DNA from: Glebionis coronaria
Taxonomy: Eukaryota; Streptophyta; Magnoliopsida; Asterales; Asteraceae
Length of the DNA stretch: 64,000 nucleotides
Reading direction: 5' to 3'
Assembly: GCA_025667525.1 (NCBI GenBank)
Contig: CM046882.1
Span: 523,678,618-523,742,617 of the forward strand
The first letter of the stretch is position 1. Each line of letters starts with the position of its first letter. The notes beneath the pieces were generated by a model. That model had not been told where the DNA came from and searched no databases. It saw only the letters and a list, made by a program, of their open reading frames with translations. The position numbers and the translations under genes are program-made. This document shows, one piece after another, positions 41,560 through 52,739 of this stretch.

Positions 41560-44500
41560 TAGCAGATACATATATAATATTATCAGAATTGCTAACATTT
41601 GTGTGACCCTTAGATTTACTGTGTTTTCTAATGTGAGTTTTACCACTAACAGGTTTTATTGTTCATATTTTCTGAGGTTTTGGATTATTAGCGGGCACTA
41701 CAGTGGGAGTAGACCTATTTAAAGGGCACTTGTTTCCTACAATAGTGTTGGTGTTCCTAGTTAAAGGACACGCTTGTGTTTTGGTAGCCTTGGTACTCCT
41801 AGTTAAAGGGAACACTTTCTTTGCTTTAGTGGGAGTGATCCTAGTTAAAGGGCACGCATTTCCTACTATAGTGAAAGTTCTACCAGTGGGACGCCACATC
41901 CAGCCAACTTGGGTTAACACTTTCCGAGTCGGTTTCCATTCTAAACCATTTTTACGGGCATACATCTCATTCACATGGTCAATAAGGCAAGAATCATGAC
42001 GACTAGGAAACATACATTCATTGCAATTCCAACATTTCAAATTAGAATTTATAGTAGGCTTAGAACGCTGCACAACCGCAGAGCCTTTAGGTTTAGCTAC
42101 ATGATTCTTTTTATTCAAAACAGAAATAACATTCCTAGGGTGGGCTTCTACTTTCTTCTTCACTTGAATACTAGATGGGGGCAAGATCCTATCATTCTTC
42201 TCGTTTCTTTTAAGCTTAGATCTTTGAGCCTTAGTAGTGGTGCTTACTCCTGTAGAAGGCAACACGGGAATATTAGAAGCTGGTTTTGACTTTGCCTTAT
42301 CTTTAGTGGCCAATGTTTGAGATGGTTTAGTCCTAGGGCCCTTGTTAAGTGGTGTGACGGCGATAAGGTTCCTTTTGATTGCACTAGAGGACGATGCTGA
42401 GACAGTGGCTGCGTTATCCACAACATTCTTACCTTTTAGAGTACGAAGTGTTTCCTTTAACTCAGCCAAAACTAGATTTTTATCATAGATTTGTTCCCTC
42501 AAATAAGATATTTCCACCGACTTTCGATTCAATTGTTCAATCAATGATTGATTCTGTGCAGTGGTATTAACACATGCGGGCTTTACTGAATCGAAGAGTT
42601 GTGTATTTTTCTGTTTTAAGTTATCAACTTTGGACAAAATCTTGGAAACTCGATTATCTAGATCAAGTTTAATATTCTCAGCGGCCTCAAGTACGTTCAC
42701 ACAGTTAATCTTCTTAGATTTCTCTATGTCTATCGGCAATGATTTAGCAACCTTGTCACTTGGCTGACGTTGTTTTGATTGTTAATTCAATCGAAAACTC
42801 TTTTAAAAATTTGAATCATCGATATTAACACCTTCGAATGACGTTTCAAAGATTTCTTGAATAAATTGTTGCTTGCATTCAAGTGAAATACAATGTGTTT
42901 GAATCTCATCAAAACGTTTGGAAAGCGAAGAATACGAATCTTGAAGCTTTAAAAATTCAGCGTCAGATTTGTGACAAGTACTATCTACCACATTATCCAT
43001 AGATTCAACATTATGCACAATAGAATCATTATCAACACTTTTATTCACACAGACGGAAACAATATCATGAGACAACACTTGCTTCAAAAGCTGATCATTT
43101 TGGCGTGAAACTCGTTCTATTTCAAGTAAACTGTTTTCATAAGCATCATCCATTTCATTGAAAACACGTCTAACTTCTTATATTTCCAAAAGTAATTCTT
43201 GATCAACATTGCGAAGACAGGCTGTAATATTGTTTACAAATGGAACAATTTCGTCTCGAAATGCAGCTCTAGTGTGCTCAAAATTCCATTCACCTTCTGT
43301 TATGGCCAAAGCCGTCGTACGTTCCACAATGACCTTGTCAAAGTCGGCTAAGTGTTGGTGCACCGCATTTAAGCTATCGGACGCTTACTTACCGGTGGAA
43401 TTAACTTAGTTAAATCCGTTTTGACAAGTGTAGGAGACGTACTAGGAAGGTTTTTCGTTGACAAACTTTGGGGCACAAAAGCTGATAATTGAGCTAATTC
43501 CTTTTGTAAACGAATACAGGTCTTTTTAGAAAATTGATCTTTATTATGCTTATCATAATCAATCTTATGGAATTTTGAAAGCATTTAAGAATGAGTTTCT
43601 TCCGCAAGTGACTGTGCCTCTTCACTACTACGAACATAAGGTGCTTCTTTCGATTTGCCAATTAGGGTCACATCATAAAGACAAGGAATATATTCCTGAG
43701 CTTGTTTTGCATAAGCAGGATTATGTGGTAAATCTTGAAGACGCTTAAGTCCGAGTTCTTTAAACGATTTAGTTAAAAGATGAACCTTTTATGTGGAAGC
43801 GTATTGTTTTAAAAGCTGTTGTTCTTTGAATTTAAGAAGTTTGGTAGCATTAATTTCCGATTCAAACTTTTTAGACTCGAGAGTTTCGAAATCCATTTTA
43901 AGTTTCTGAAAATTATTGACAACCGACTCTTTTTCTTTTAATTCATTGGAAAGATTAGCTTTTAATGATTCTATTTCTTATAAGTGTTCAATCTTTTCAA
44001 AACGAAATTGGTCAAATTTAGAACACGTTATTTTCTCTGCTTGAGGGACCATTTCAAAATTTTTGACCTTTTCCTTATACAGTGCAAGCTCAACGGTTAG
44101 GTTGGCATTCATATCTATGGTTTGTCGAACAGCCACATTCATGTTATCAATAATATGTTTAGGCACCATTACTAGATCACGTTGATCATAAGATTCCATA
44201 CCCGTCGTAGCATTTGGTTGAGGTTCACTCAAATGTGTTGGATTGGATACCACATCATTTGAGTTACTAGTTCCCGAATGTTGTTCGAGGTTGTCATTTT
44301 CATTCTCAACATGATGTGGATTATCATGAACATTATTAGATGTGGTTGGTACCTCACTGACGACATCAGAACCGTAGTGAGAGAGATTAGCAATGAGAGC
44401 AGCTTGGGCAGAGTGAATGTCATCATAATCTGAATCATATGCGTCAAGATGATCTGCTTGATATGTTGCATTAGAAGTAGAGACGACTGCAATGCCTTCG

Positions 44501-45648
44501 TTATCTGCTGTCCCTGGGTCTGCAAGAAATGCTAATTCCTCTGAATCCAAAATCTTTCCCTTAGACTGAGCATCGACCAAATACATCTTCTCACGAAACC
44601 ATGTTGCATCCCTTCTCCTTTTCGGCTGAGTGCATTCCCTAGCCATATGACCTTGTCCTCAGCAACTGTAGCAAGTCACAACCTTTTGAGGACAAATAGG
44701 GCTTCCATTTCCAGTAGCATGAGAAGTCACGGCTTAAGCGTTCACGGTTCTTGTAGGAGGTCCATATGAATTTTGCCTACCCTGAATGGATTGCACCGTC
44801 ACTTGACCATCTTAAATAGTGGCTTGTTATCGAGGATTTGAAGAGGTGCGGAGCTGATTGTTTGTTGGTGGAAATCCTCTAGTTGCAACAAGTTTTGATA
44901 AATAGGCAGTGAGATGTTTAGAACATCAGTTGGCGTATCATTTGGAGTAAAGACCGGTGCTTCAATTGGTGGAAGTTCATTGGAGTAAAGGGCTTGTGCT
45001 TGTGGTGCTTCAATTAGAAAATATCCTTGCTGAGGAGTATAACCCATAGGAGAAGTGTTAGCTTGTGAAGGTGATGCCTGATGTGCTGGTAGCTGTGGAT
45101 AAGGCTATGGAAGAACACTTTGTTGATATGCTTGTTGTGGCATCATCAGTGGTTGATAAAATGGTTGTTGTGGTTGCTGATATGTGTGTTGTGGTGGTTG
45201 CTGCAAGTATGATTGTTGTTGATAAGTGTAAGCCATGTTTTGTTGGGGGGGTCATTTGTTGAGAAGCATACATGGCAAGTGGATCACGAACTTGTGGTGT
45301 AGAAAACCGAGCCTCGATCACATGGCATCCGTGTTGTTGAAGAAAAGCTTGAAGCTGATCCACATTGGTGTTATGCAAGTCCTTAGCCAATTTAACAGCC
45401 GTCACGTACTTACGCCATTCTGAAGGAGGGGTGTTCAAATACTTGGTGTTTAATTGAAACGTAGGAATTGCCATGCCATTGATATTGAGCTCATTCAACA
45501 AACGAGTGAATCTCAAATAGTAATCATTGAGAGTCTCCCCGGGAACATAGGCAAACTTATCAAACGTATCATATAGCTTACACTCTCGTTCTTGTTTAGT
45601 TAACGAGGTGCCTTGCATTAGAACACGAATTCTATCCCATAACTCTTT
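41560..45648 (-). pseudogene. E3 Copia gag (N-terminus missing, fused to gypsy RT)
   Basis: The frame enters at KELWDRIRVLMQGTSL (UBN2-type Gag) directly from the gypsy RT. A Gln-rich region is broken by a frameshift at the G7 run 45,242-45,248. A CCHC-like knuckle (CYSC-stop-GQGHMARECTQ) follows at about 44,635-44,690, then acidic (ADPGTADNEG, DAYDSDYDDIHSAQAAL) and coiled-coil parts. The end has the Cys knuckle CWNCNECMFPSRHDSC and WRPTGRTFTIVGNACPLTR, then three more CPLTR-like repeats (41,700-41,850). The normal Copia Gag start is absent. Confidence 0.85.
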
Positions 45649-47505
45649 GACTTCCATAGTTTCTTCAACCATGTCATGAAATATAGCCATCATACACCTT
45701 CGGAAAGTCCCGGGAGCATTGCATAAGCCAAAAGGCATTCTTTTGTAAGCAAATGTTCCATAAGGACAAGTGAATGTGATTTTCTCTTGGCCTTTTGGAT
45801 CGATGGGAATTTGAAAATACCCGGAGAAACCGTCTAAGAAGCAATAGTAGTCATTACCCGCTAAACGCTCGAGCATTTGATCCATGAAAGGAAGAGGAAA
45901 ATGATCTTTCCGAGTGGTATCATTGAGCTTGCGATAGTCTATGCAAACTCGCCAAACCGTAACAAGTCGAGTAGGAATCAACTCGTTGTTTTCATTGGGA
46001 ACGACGGTTATTCCGCCTTTCTTAGGCACACAATGGACGGGACTAACCCATGGCGAATCCGAAATAGGGTAAATCATTCCGGCATCTAAGAGTTTGATAA
46101 CCTCTTTCTCGATGACGTCATGAATTTTAGGATTAACCCTTCTTTGGCTTTGGATTACGGGTTTAAAGTCATCTTCCATGAGAATTTTATGAGTACAAAA
46201 GTTCAGATCAATTACGTGGATATCATAAATTTTCCAAGCAATTGCTTTCTTATGATTCTTCAGCACATCAATAAGTCGAGATTTTTCATCCTCTTTCAAG
46301 TCCTTTGCAATGATGACGGGTAACTTCTTATTGTCTTCAAGGAAAACATATTCGAGATGAGACGGTAAATCCTTAAGCTCTAAATCTAGAGGATTGTCAA
46401 TGGAAGATTTAGTCAAATTCGGATCATCGATTGTAACTTTCTTAGGAGAAGGTGGAGAAATATGGTCCGCATTGAGAAGTTTCTCAATGGTACGAATGTC
46501 TTCTTCCCAATCGGTGGGAGAATCGTCATATTGTAAGTCCACATCCCCTAAAGTTGCTTCAAATTCTTTCAAAAGGAAATCACTTTCTCCAAATGGAGTC
46601 AATGATGGAGCAATAGAGGCAACGGTCTCAACAGTGGGTAGAGAAGAACCACTTTTACAAGCGTCTTTGAAATTCTCTTCACAAGCCTCATCAAGTACGT
46701 CAATGAAATTAACGCTCTCGTATTCAGAAGGTTGCTTAGAAAGTTTACCCATGTTGAAAACGATTTTATCGTCACCAACTCTCATAATTAATTCGCCCGC
46801 GGCTACATCAATGAGAGTGCGACCGGTCCTCAAGAATGGACGTCCAACGATTAATGGAACACGGGGGTCCATCTCGTAGTCAACGACAACAAAATCCACC
46901 GAAAAGGTGAATTTGTCGACACCGACGAAGACATCTTCGGATATCCCCACCGGATAAGCAACTGTACGGTTAGCTAATTCCGATGTCATTCTTGTGGGGA
47001 CTAGCTCGGGTAGAGATAATTGTTTCCACACACTTAATGGCATTAAGTTTATACTAGCACCTAGATCGGCTAGGGCCATACAATTCTCTACCCGAGGGAA
47101 GTTGGAAGGAATGAGAAAGCGACCCAGATCACCAAGTTTGGTTGGTAATTTCCTTAAGAGAACCGCGGTGAAATTCTCATTAAGTTGGGTCTGAGCAATA
47201 TCAAGAAGCTTTTCTTTGTCACTGAGAAGATCTTTAAGCATTTTAGCATATTTCGGCATGTGAGCGAGAGCCTCGGCAAAGGAGATGTTGAAATTCAATT
47301 GTTTAAACATTTTAAGAAAGTTCGAAACTTGAATATTATCCTTGTTCTTCAACTTCTCTTTCCTCAACCTTGATGGGTAAGGTATATCGGGTTGAGAGGA
47401 AGGCTTTGGAATGGAATTCTCACTCACATACTTGGGTGGTGGAGGGGTAGAAATAGAAGGTGGAGGAATCGATGAAGGGGACTCGTTCTCCTTTGTCACA
47501 ATCAC
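45649..47505 (-). pseudogene. E3 gypsy (Athila-like) protease and N-terminal RT, truncated before the catalytic box
   Basis: Protease ALADLGASINLMPLSVW (residues 144-160; the DLGA form is usual for Athila) with a VGRPFLRTG flap-like follow-up. Then the RT start SPWVSPVHCVPKKGG, CIDYRKLNDTTRKDHFPLP, CFLDGFSGYFQIPI and MPFGLCNAPGTFRRCMMAIF. The frame leaves gypsy after METHIONINE-Glu-Val (residues 617-619). The next gypsy residues should be the F/YxDD catalytic box, so RT activity is lost at the junction. The open frame continues into copia Gag to 45,058 (815 codons in total). Confidence 0.85.
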
Positions 47506-47514
47506 CGGTGTAGG

Positions 47515-49091
47515 TGTAGGAATCTCGGGTTCCTTTAAACCTTTGCCACTTCAGGTGGTGATTGCTTTCATCTCCCCTCTTGGATTAGCAACGGTGTTAC
47601 TCGAAAGAGAACCCGAACCAGAGGCTTGATTACTTGGGAAGGAACTAGCCATCATATCCCTTAAGTCATTCGTTTGACTACTTAAAGAGTTTCACATATC
47701 AGCTCGAAGATCATTCCCTTGTTTCGCCATATCCCCTTTCAAGTTAATAATTTGACTCTGAAGATTCTTCACCAGCGCGTCATTAGTCCTCATGTAAGTT
47801 TTAACCTCGTGATTAAATGCGGTGGGTTGGTTGGAATGAGGAGCATGGTAGGCAGGTGGTTGATAAGCGGGTTGTTGGTAAACTTGATTATTTCCTTGAG
47901 GTGGATATGGGTTTCTTTAGGTTTGATATTGATTCGGAGCTCGAGCTTGGTTTTGATTGTTGTGATTAAAGTTGTTTTGGTTTTGAGGAGGAAAACCGGG
48001 TGGTGAAAGGAAGTTGTTTGAACGATAACTGAGCAAATTACGGTCACCTTGAGGACGAGCTTGATAGCCTCCCGTGGAAAAGGTACCATTAGCAGCATAC
48101 ACATTTTCCGGATTGTCATGAGTCGAAGGACAATCGGTGTATGAATGAGAACCCCCGCAAATCTCACAAGAAGTTGCTACAACTTTAGCTTGTTGAAATT
48201 GGTCCGTAGCCATGGTTAAGAAGTTTTTGTTCATCTCGGCTATTTTGCGGGTAAGTTCGGTTATCTATGGGTTTGATGAAGTAGAAGAAACATTGGACCT
48301 CGGGTTATTCCTTGAAGATGCAGATGAATCCCAATTTTTGTGGTGAGTGGTCATGTTCTCTATAAGCTCTCTACACTCCTCAGGTCTTATCTTCATGAAT
48401 GTACCACGGCGGCAACATTAATCGTATCACGATCACGAAAAGTTAAACCATTGTAGAAAGTATCAATCAAAGTAACGGGGAGCATGTTATGGTTCGGACA
48501 ACGGTCGATCAAGACATTGTAACGTTCCCAAGCACCGAAAAGCGACTCATCAGGTTCTTGAGTAAATTCACTGATTTGGTTGCGAATAGTGACCATGGAT
48601 GGTGGAAAGTAGCGCGACAAAATTTTTTGAGTCATTTCGTCCCAGGTATGAATTAAATTTTTGGGAAGACGATCAAACCATTTTTCGGCATGGTGGGATA
48701 AAGTGTGTGGAAAGAGATGAAGGCGAAGAAAATCCATAGAAACACCGTGCAATTTCATGCTTTGAGTGACGGTTATGAATTTATCGAGATGTTTGTTGGC
48801 ATCATCATCCGGTAATCCGCGAAATGGACAAGCGTTTTGAACTTGCTGGATCATGTGATGCTTCAACGAAAATTCAGGAGCCGTGATTTGCATCGGCGCA
48901 ATCGGTCCTCCGCATCCGTTCATTGTCGGTTGACAAAGCTCCTCCATTGTGCGAAGGTCGGGTTGTGGGCCTTGGTTGTTATTATTATTCATGTTGGGGT
49001 GAGGTGGGTTTTTATTATTATTATGCACATTAGTCATATCTAAGTCTCTAAGAGTCTCGGGCTCATAATAAGATGTAGATCGAGTACGCAT
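47515..49091 (-). pseudogene. E3 gypsy (Athila-like) gag
   Basis: The 48393-49091 frame (MRTRSTSYYEPETLRD..) contains a retrotrans-gag core: HHMIQQVQNACPFRGLPDDDANKHLDKF is split around LFPHTLSHHAEKWFDRLP and ESLFGAWERYNVLIDRCP. A second piece (47,917-48,234) has the zinc knuckle CEICGGSHSYTDCP and an Asn/Gln/Pro-rich tail. Stops at 48,393 and about 47,917 interrupt it. It is followed by the NTVANPRGEMKAITT linker typical before Athila protease. Confidence 0.85.
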
Positions 49092-49282
49092 ACACTAAAA
49101 TGAAAGAAAATATTTTAGGTTTTTTTTTTATCTTTTTATCTTTTTTTTATTTTTTTTGGATTTTTGAAAATTGTATATTTTTTAGGATTTTTGAAAATTT
49201 TTGTGCTTGAAAATAACGTTCCCAAAAGAGCGGATCCCAAAATCCAATTTTTCTCACTAAAAACCGTTAATCTTTACGAAAA

Positions 49283-49300
49283 GAGCCGGCAGCGGTGCCA
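49283..49300 (-). promoter_or_regulatory. E3 gypsy primer binding site (Asp-tRNA type)
   Basis: On the minus strand TGGCACCGCTGCCGGCTC resembles the TGGCGCCGTTGCCGGGGA site used by Athila/Tat elements, with a few mismatches. It lies about 190 nt upstream of the gag ATG. Confidence 0.65.
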
Positions 49301-49309
49301 TTTAATAAA

Positions 49310-50930
49310 TGGATACTTTTATGTGTGATCTAGAAGTGTTGTTCGTACTTGATTCAATTCGAATCGATCACGGTTTAAGGTGGAATTATTGTAATTGGTC
49401 ACTAAAAGGGGGAGCTTGATTATCTAAGTCTACAAATAACATAAACGTAAAAGCTATTAAAAATAAAGAAGAAATCTAACCTTGATTGGTGGGAAAAGGA
49501 AACTTAAAAATTAACTTGAAACAAAAAAAGGAAAAATCAACCCGTCGGAATACTGTCGGAAACCTGGTCGGAAAAATCCGTCGGAATGCTCCGTCGGAAC
49601 ACAATTGGAATGTATCAAAAGGAATCCTGTCGGAATAACTAAAAATGTACCAGAATAATAATCAATGAAAATAATCGGAATATTTATCGGAATCACCGTC
49701 GGAAAGTTCCTTCGGAAAATCTGTCGGAATGTTTGATCAACTAAACCATCGGAATACCGATCGGAAAAATGGTCGGAATACAAAACCCCTTTCCGATAGA
49801 AGTATCGGAAAAAGCGTCGGAATACTGAACCCTAATCCGATGGAAGTGATCGGAATAACCGTCAAAAAAGGTAAACCCTTTTCCGATGGTTTGAACTTCA
49901 CAATAAGCAAAATCGAATATGATCTTTTTTATAAGCTCAAACTGAATCTTGACCAAATTAACAATGAAAAGAACTAAATAAGCACGAATAAGAAGCTTTC
50001 AAAACTCTAAATAAGCAAACTTTTTTAAAACAAACCTTAAAAAGACGAAACTTTTAAGAAAACTTAAAAGAAAATAAGCTAAATACAAAATAAGCCAAAA
50101 AGCATAATAAGCTCAAAGCTCAAATCGTATAAAAACTTAGATATGAACAAAAAGATAAGCTTTTTAATCAATCAAACATCAAGATGAAACTAGATGCATG
50201 ATTATTTCGGATCAAAGGTAAATCAAAATCAAGAAATGTAGAAAAAGATTAATGATGAAAAGCTTAAACTTGAACTTGTAGATTAATGATTCCAAAATAC
50301 AAGATTAAATGAAAGCTTGAACTTGAAAGAAAAGATGAAGAAATCTAGAGAGAGAAAGTAGAAACACCTACTTCTCTCTAAAGATATGAAAAACTAAGAA
50401 AAATTAAAAGTGACTAAAAAAACTAACTAACTCTCTCCTAATAAAGCATTAGGAGGGTATTTATAGGAGAAAGGGAGTTGGTAGGATGCTTCCTTCTTTC
50501 TTCCTTTTGTCTTCTCGTCTTTTTAAATGACTCGTCTTTTTAAATGACTCGTCTTTCTCGACTTTGTCTTGGGATTAGTCGAATGATAACTTGAACTCAT
50601 CTTCTAATTTTCTTCTTTTAGTAGACTTGGTTCCTCGACTTCTTTAAACTTCCGTCTTTAGACTTTTTCTTCGATAAGTCTTCAGATTAGGCCTTTGACT
50701 TCCGTTCTTCTTGCACTTTTGATCTTTTGACTTCGTCTTTTGTCCTTTTCGTCGATAAAAGCCCGTGAAAGCCCGTGTTTTCTCCCCTTTTCATATTTTT
50801 ATCCTGAAACACAATATAAATACAAACCACGCATAATTCCGACTTTTACGACATAAAATACACGTTTTGGTCTTGTTATTATTGGAAATAAGTGGTAAAA
50901 GGATAAGTGTTTCACACTTATTAATTATCA
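49310..50930 (-). repeat. E3 gypsy 5' LTR (ends approximate)
   Basis: About 1.6 kb between the FAR1-like fragment and the primer site. Probable starts on minus are TGATAATTAATAAG (50,930) or TGTGAAACACTTATCC (50,916), and the probable end is ATCCA near 49,310. A TATA-like TCCTATAAATACCC lies near 50,456-50,469 on minus. With no second copy in the window the limits are not proven. Confidence 0.6.
49540..49880 (-). repeat. Dense TTCCGAC/GTCGGAA motif cluster in the gypsy LTR
   Basis: About 20 copies of [GA]TCGGAA spaced 10-35 bp with no fixed period (for example CGTCGGAATGCTCCGTCGGAA). They lie downstream of the TATA box and so would be transcribed. A minus-strand open frame (49511-49783) exists because of the repeat. 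Confidence 0.85.
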
Positions 50931-51453
50931 TATCTCTCATTCTCATACCCTTCTTCCTCATCTTCAGGTTCTTCTTCATACACCTTTTCTTTGCCCCTTG
51001 ATGTATTTTTCTTGCATGTGCGCACATTGTGACCAACCTCAAAACAAAGGCTACGTATCTGACCTTTTTTCGCACTTTGAGACTTGCTTTTAGCTTTTTC
51101 ACCCAGACCAATAAATTGTGAACCTCCAGTTCCACAACCCTTGTTCCTAATTCCTTGTGGGACCTTAAGAGAAACTTTAGTGGGTGTCCTAACGTCTAAC
51201 AATTTATGGAATACTTATTCATTGGATGGCTTTTGTGTTTCTTTAAGAAGCTCATCATCTAAGTTTTTCTTCAACTCGTTAACCTTTGCAAGAAATTCAG
51301 TTAACTTTTATATGTCATTGCTTAAACGACTAACACAATAATCTATTGTTGCATGAATATCGTAAGCAATCTTGTCCGTTTCTTCGATGCATGGTCCATA
51401 TCTGTGTATTTTTTAGCAAATGACGAGGAAGAACATCTTTTCTCCATCGATTG
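50921..51453 (-). pseudogene. FAR1/MULE-type C-terminal fragment with zinc knuckle
   Basis: Minus-strand pieces are KRCSSSSFAKKYTDMDH, then NELKKNLDDELLKETQKPS, then RNKGCGTGGSQFIGLGEKAK and LCFEVGHNVRTCKKN. This order (helical segment, then GIRNKGCGTG, then a CxxCGxxGHNxRTC knuckle) is that of FAR1-related/MULE transposase C-termini. The knuckle's first Cys is lost. Two frame breaks occur. It is cut off on one side by E4's LTR (51454) and on the other by the gypsy LTR. Confidence 0.7.
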
Positions 51454-52672
51454 TGTTAATGCAATGATGCCTAAAAACGTTACTTGCATTTTTTGGTCTC
51501 GCTTTGTTTTGATTACGACAATATGTAAAAACAAGCATTTACGATAACAACGAAAAACGAATTCTTGAGTTCAAGTAGTTTTCATTTCAACCATTATCAC
51601 TTAAGGTATGAACAAACAAGTACTCATCCTAATTAAGTGATCAACGATTTAATCTTTTCTTAAAACTCACTTTTTGTTAAGTGTGACAAGTTTTTTTATT
51701 AAACTTTCTTTTTAAGATAATTTTTTATTAAAATAATTATTTGAAAATTTGAAATTTGAAAATGGCATATTCTATCTTGGTTTGGAATATTCTTTCAGGA
51801 TATTTTAATCCCCAGATTCGAACCAATCCACTAAAAGACAAAAGGGAGCGGAGTCTATGCAGGCGGTTCCATAGCACCTATAGCGGTTCCTTATCGATAA
51901 GGAACCACGGGCAGATATAGCCGTTGGATGTTTGTCTTATAAATAGTGGACCATTCTCAGACTTTCAATTCTCCTCTTTTGCACATAAATTTCCATATTC
52001 TTTCATACTTCTTAAATCACTCAAATCCTTGATCATTTGTTTGATTACTACTTGTTTAGAAGTGAATCTTTCTCCTCTCATCTTTTCCTCTCAAAGTGCA
52101 AAGAGAATCACACTATCATCCTTGAAGTGTTGTGTCTACCTGAAAGATCCACTGAAGATCCAAACTTATTTATTTATTGTTGTGTCATTGTTGTGAAGAT
52201 CCAAGTAGTTGTGTCTATTTGGAAGTTGTGTATGTATTAAGGTTAATACTTGGTACTTAAAGTATATTGGTGTAGATTGGTCCTAGCTAAGATTAGGGCT
52301 CGACTTTTAGCTTAGAGTCGGAAATTGGTTAAGTGACGTTGTGTACGGTTTCTCCACCTAAAGCTTGTTGATTAGTGAATTCTCGAGTAAGGAGTACTCG
52401 AGGAGTGTAGTAGGAACGAGGAGTAAGCTTCGTTGCCGAACCACTATAAATCCTTGGTGTTTGGTTTGATCTTTCCTTCCCTTATCTCTTTACATTCATT
52501 ATTCTTTATACTTGTGATTATTAGTTTAGTTGCATTATACCTTTTTCATATTGTGTATAAGAAGGTTTCACATAAATACTTAAGCCTAAGTTTTTGAAAA
52601 GGATTTAAAAAAAATCTTTAACAAGTAAATTTAAGAAACTATTCACCCCCCCCCCCCTTTTAGTTTCTACAA
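51454..52672 (+). repeat. E4 5' LTR
   Basis: 1,219 bp, TGTTAATGCAATGATGCC..TTTCTACA. It contains a C13 run (52,646-52,658), matching the G-run in E2. The region after TATA would be R/U5. Confidence 0.92.
51862..51946 (+). promoter_or_regulatory. E4 LTR promoter: 22-bp palindrome upstream of TATA box
   Basis: GCGGTTCC (51863-51870) is followed by the perfect palindrome GGTTCCTTATCGATAAGGAACC (51885-51906) and then TTATAAATAG (51937-51946). The palindrome ends 30 bp before the TATA box, a natural place for a dimeric regulator site. The same arrangement is intact in E2's 3' LTR. Confidence 0.7.
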
Positions 52673-52674
52673 TT

Positions 52675-52687
52675 GGTATCAGAGTGT
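52675..52687 (+). promoter_or_regulatory. E4 primer binding site (Met-tRNA type)
   Basis: TGGTATCAGAGTG, two bases after the LTR. Confidence 0.82.
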
Positions 52688-52739
52688 GGTTGCTCAAGCC
52701 TTTTTAAAATATATTGTATTTTAAAACTTGAATCGATCT

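Larger units (their letters stand above)
33882..50930 (-). mobile_element. E3: chimeric LTR element, gypsy 5' half joined to copia 3' half
   Basis: Read on minus: a Ty3/gypsy LTR (about 50,930-49,310), Asp-type primer site, Athila-like gag, protease and the first part of RT. Then at about 45,649 there is an abrupt in-frame switch to a Ty1/copia gag, protease, integrase, RT, RNase H, 3' spacer, polypurine tract and LTR (35195-33882). The 5' LTR and 3' LTR are unrelated, so the composite cannot be a normal product of one element. The flank after the copia LTR is GATAC (33877-33881); I see no matching copy at the other end. Either a recombinant element, a deletion between two elements, or an assembly join. 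Confidence 0.75.

Noticed and set aside
41120..42767. Several plus-strand frames of 60-104 aa opposite the E3 Gag
   Set aside because: All are antisense to a convincing minus-strand Copia Gag and integrase with family motifs.
45058..47505. 815-aa gypsy-copia fusion as a functional protein
   Set aside because: RT lacks its catalytic box, the copia Gag lacks its N-terminus and meets a frameshift at the G7 run, and both flanking gag/pol frames are broken.
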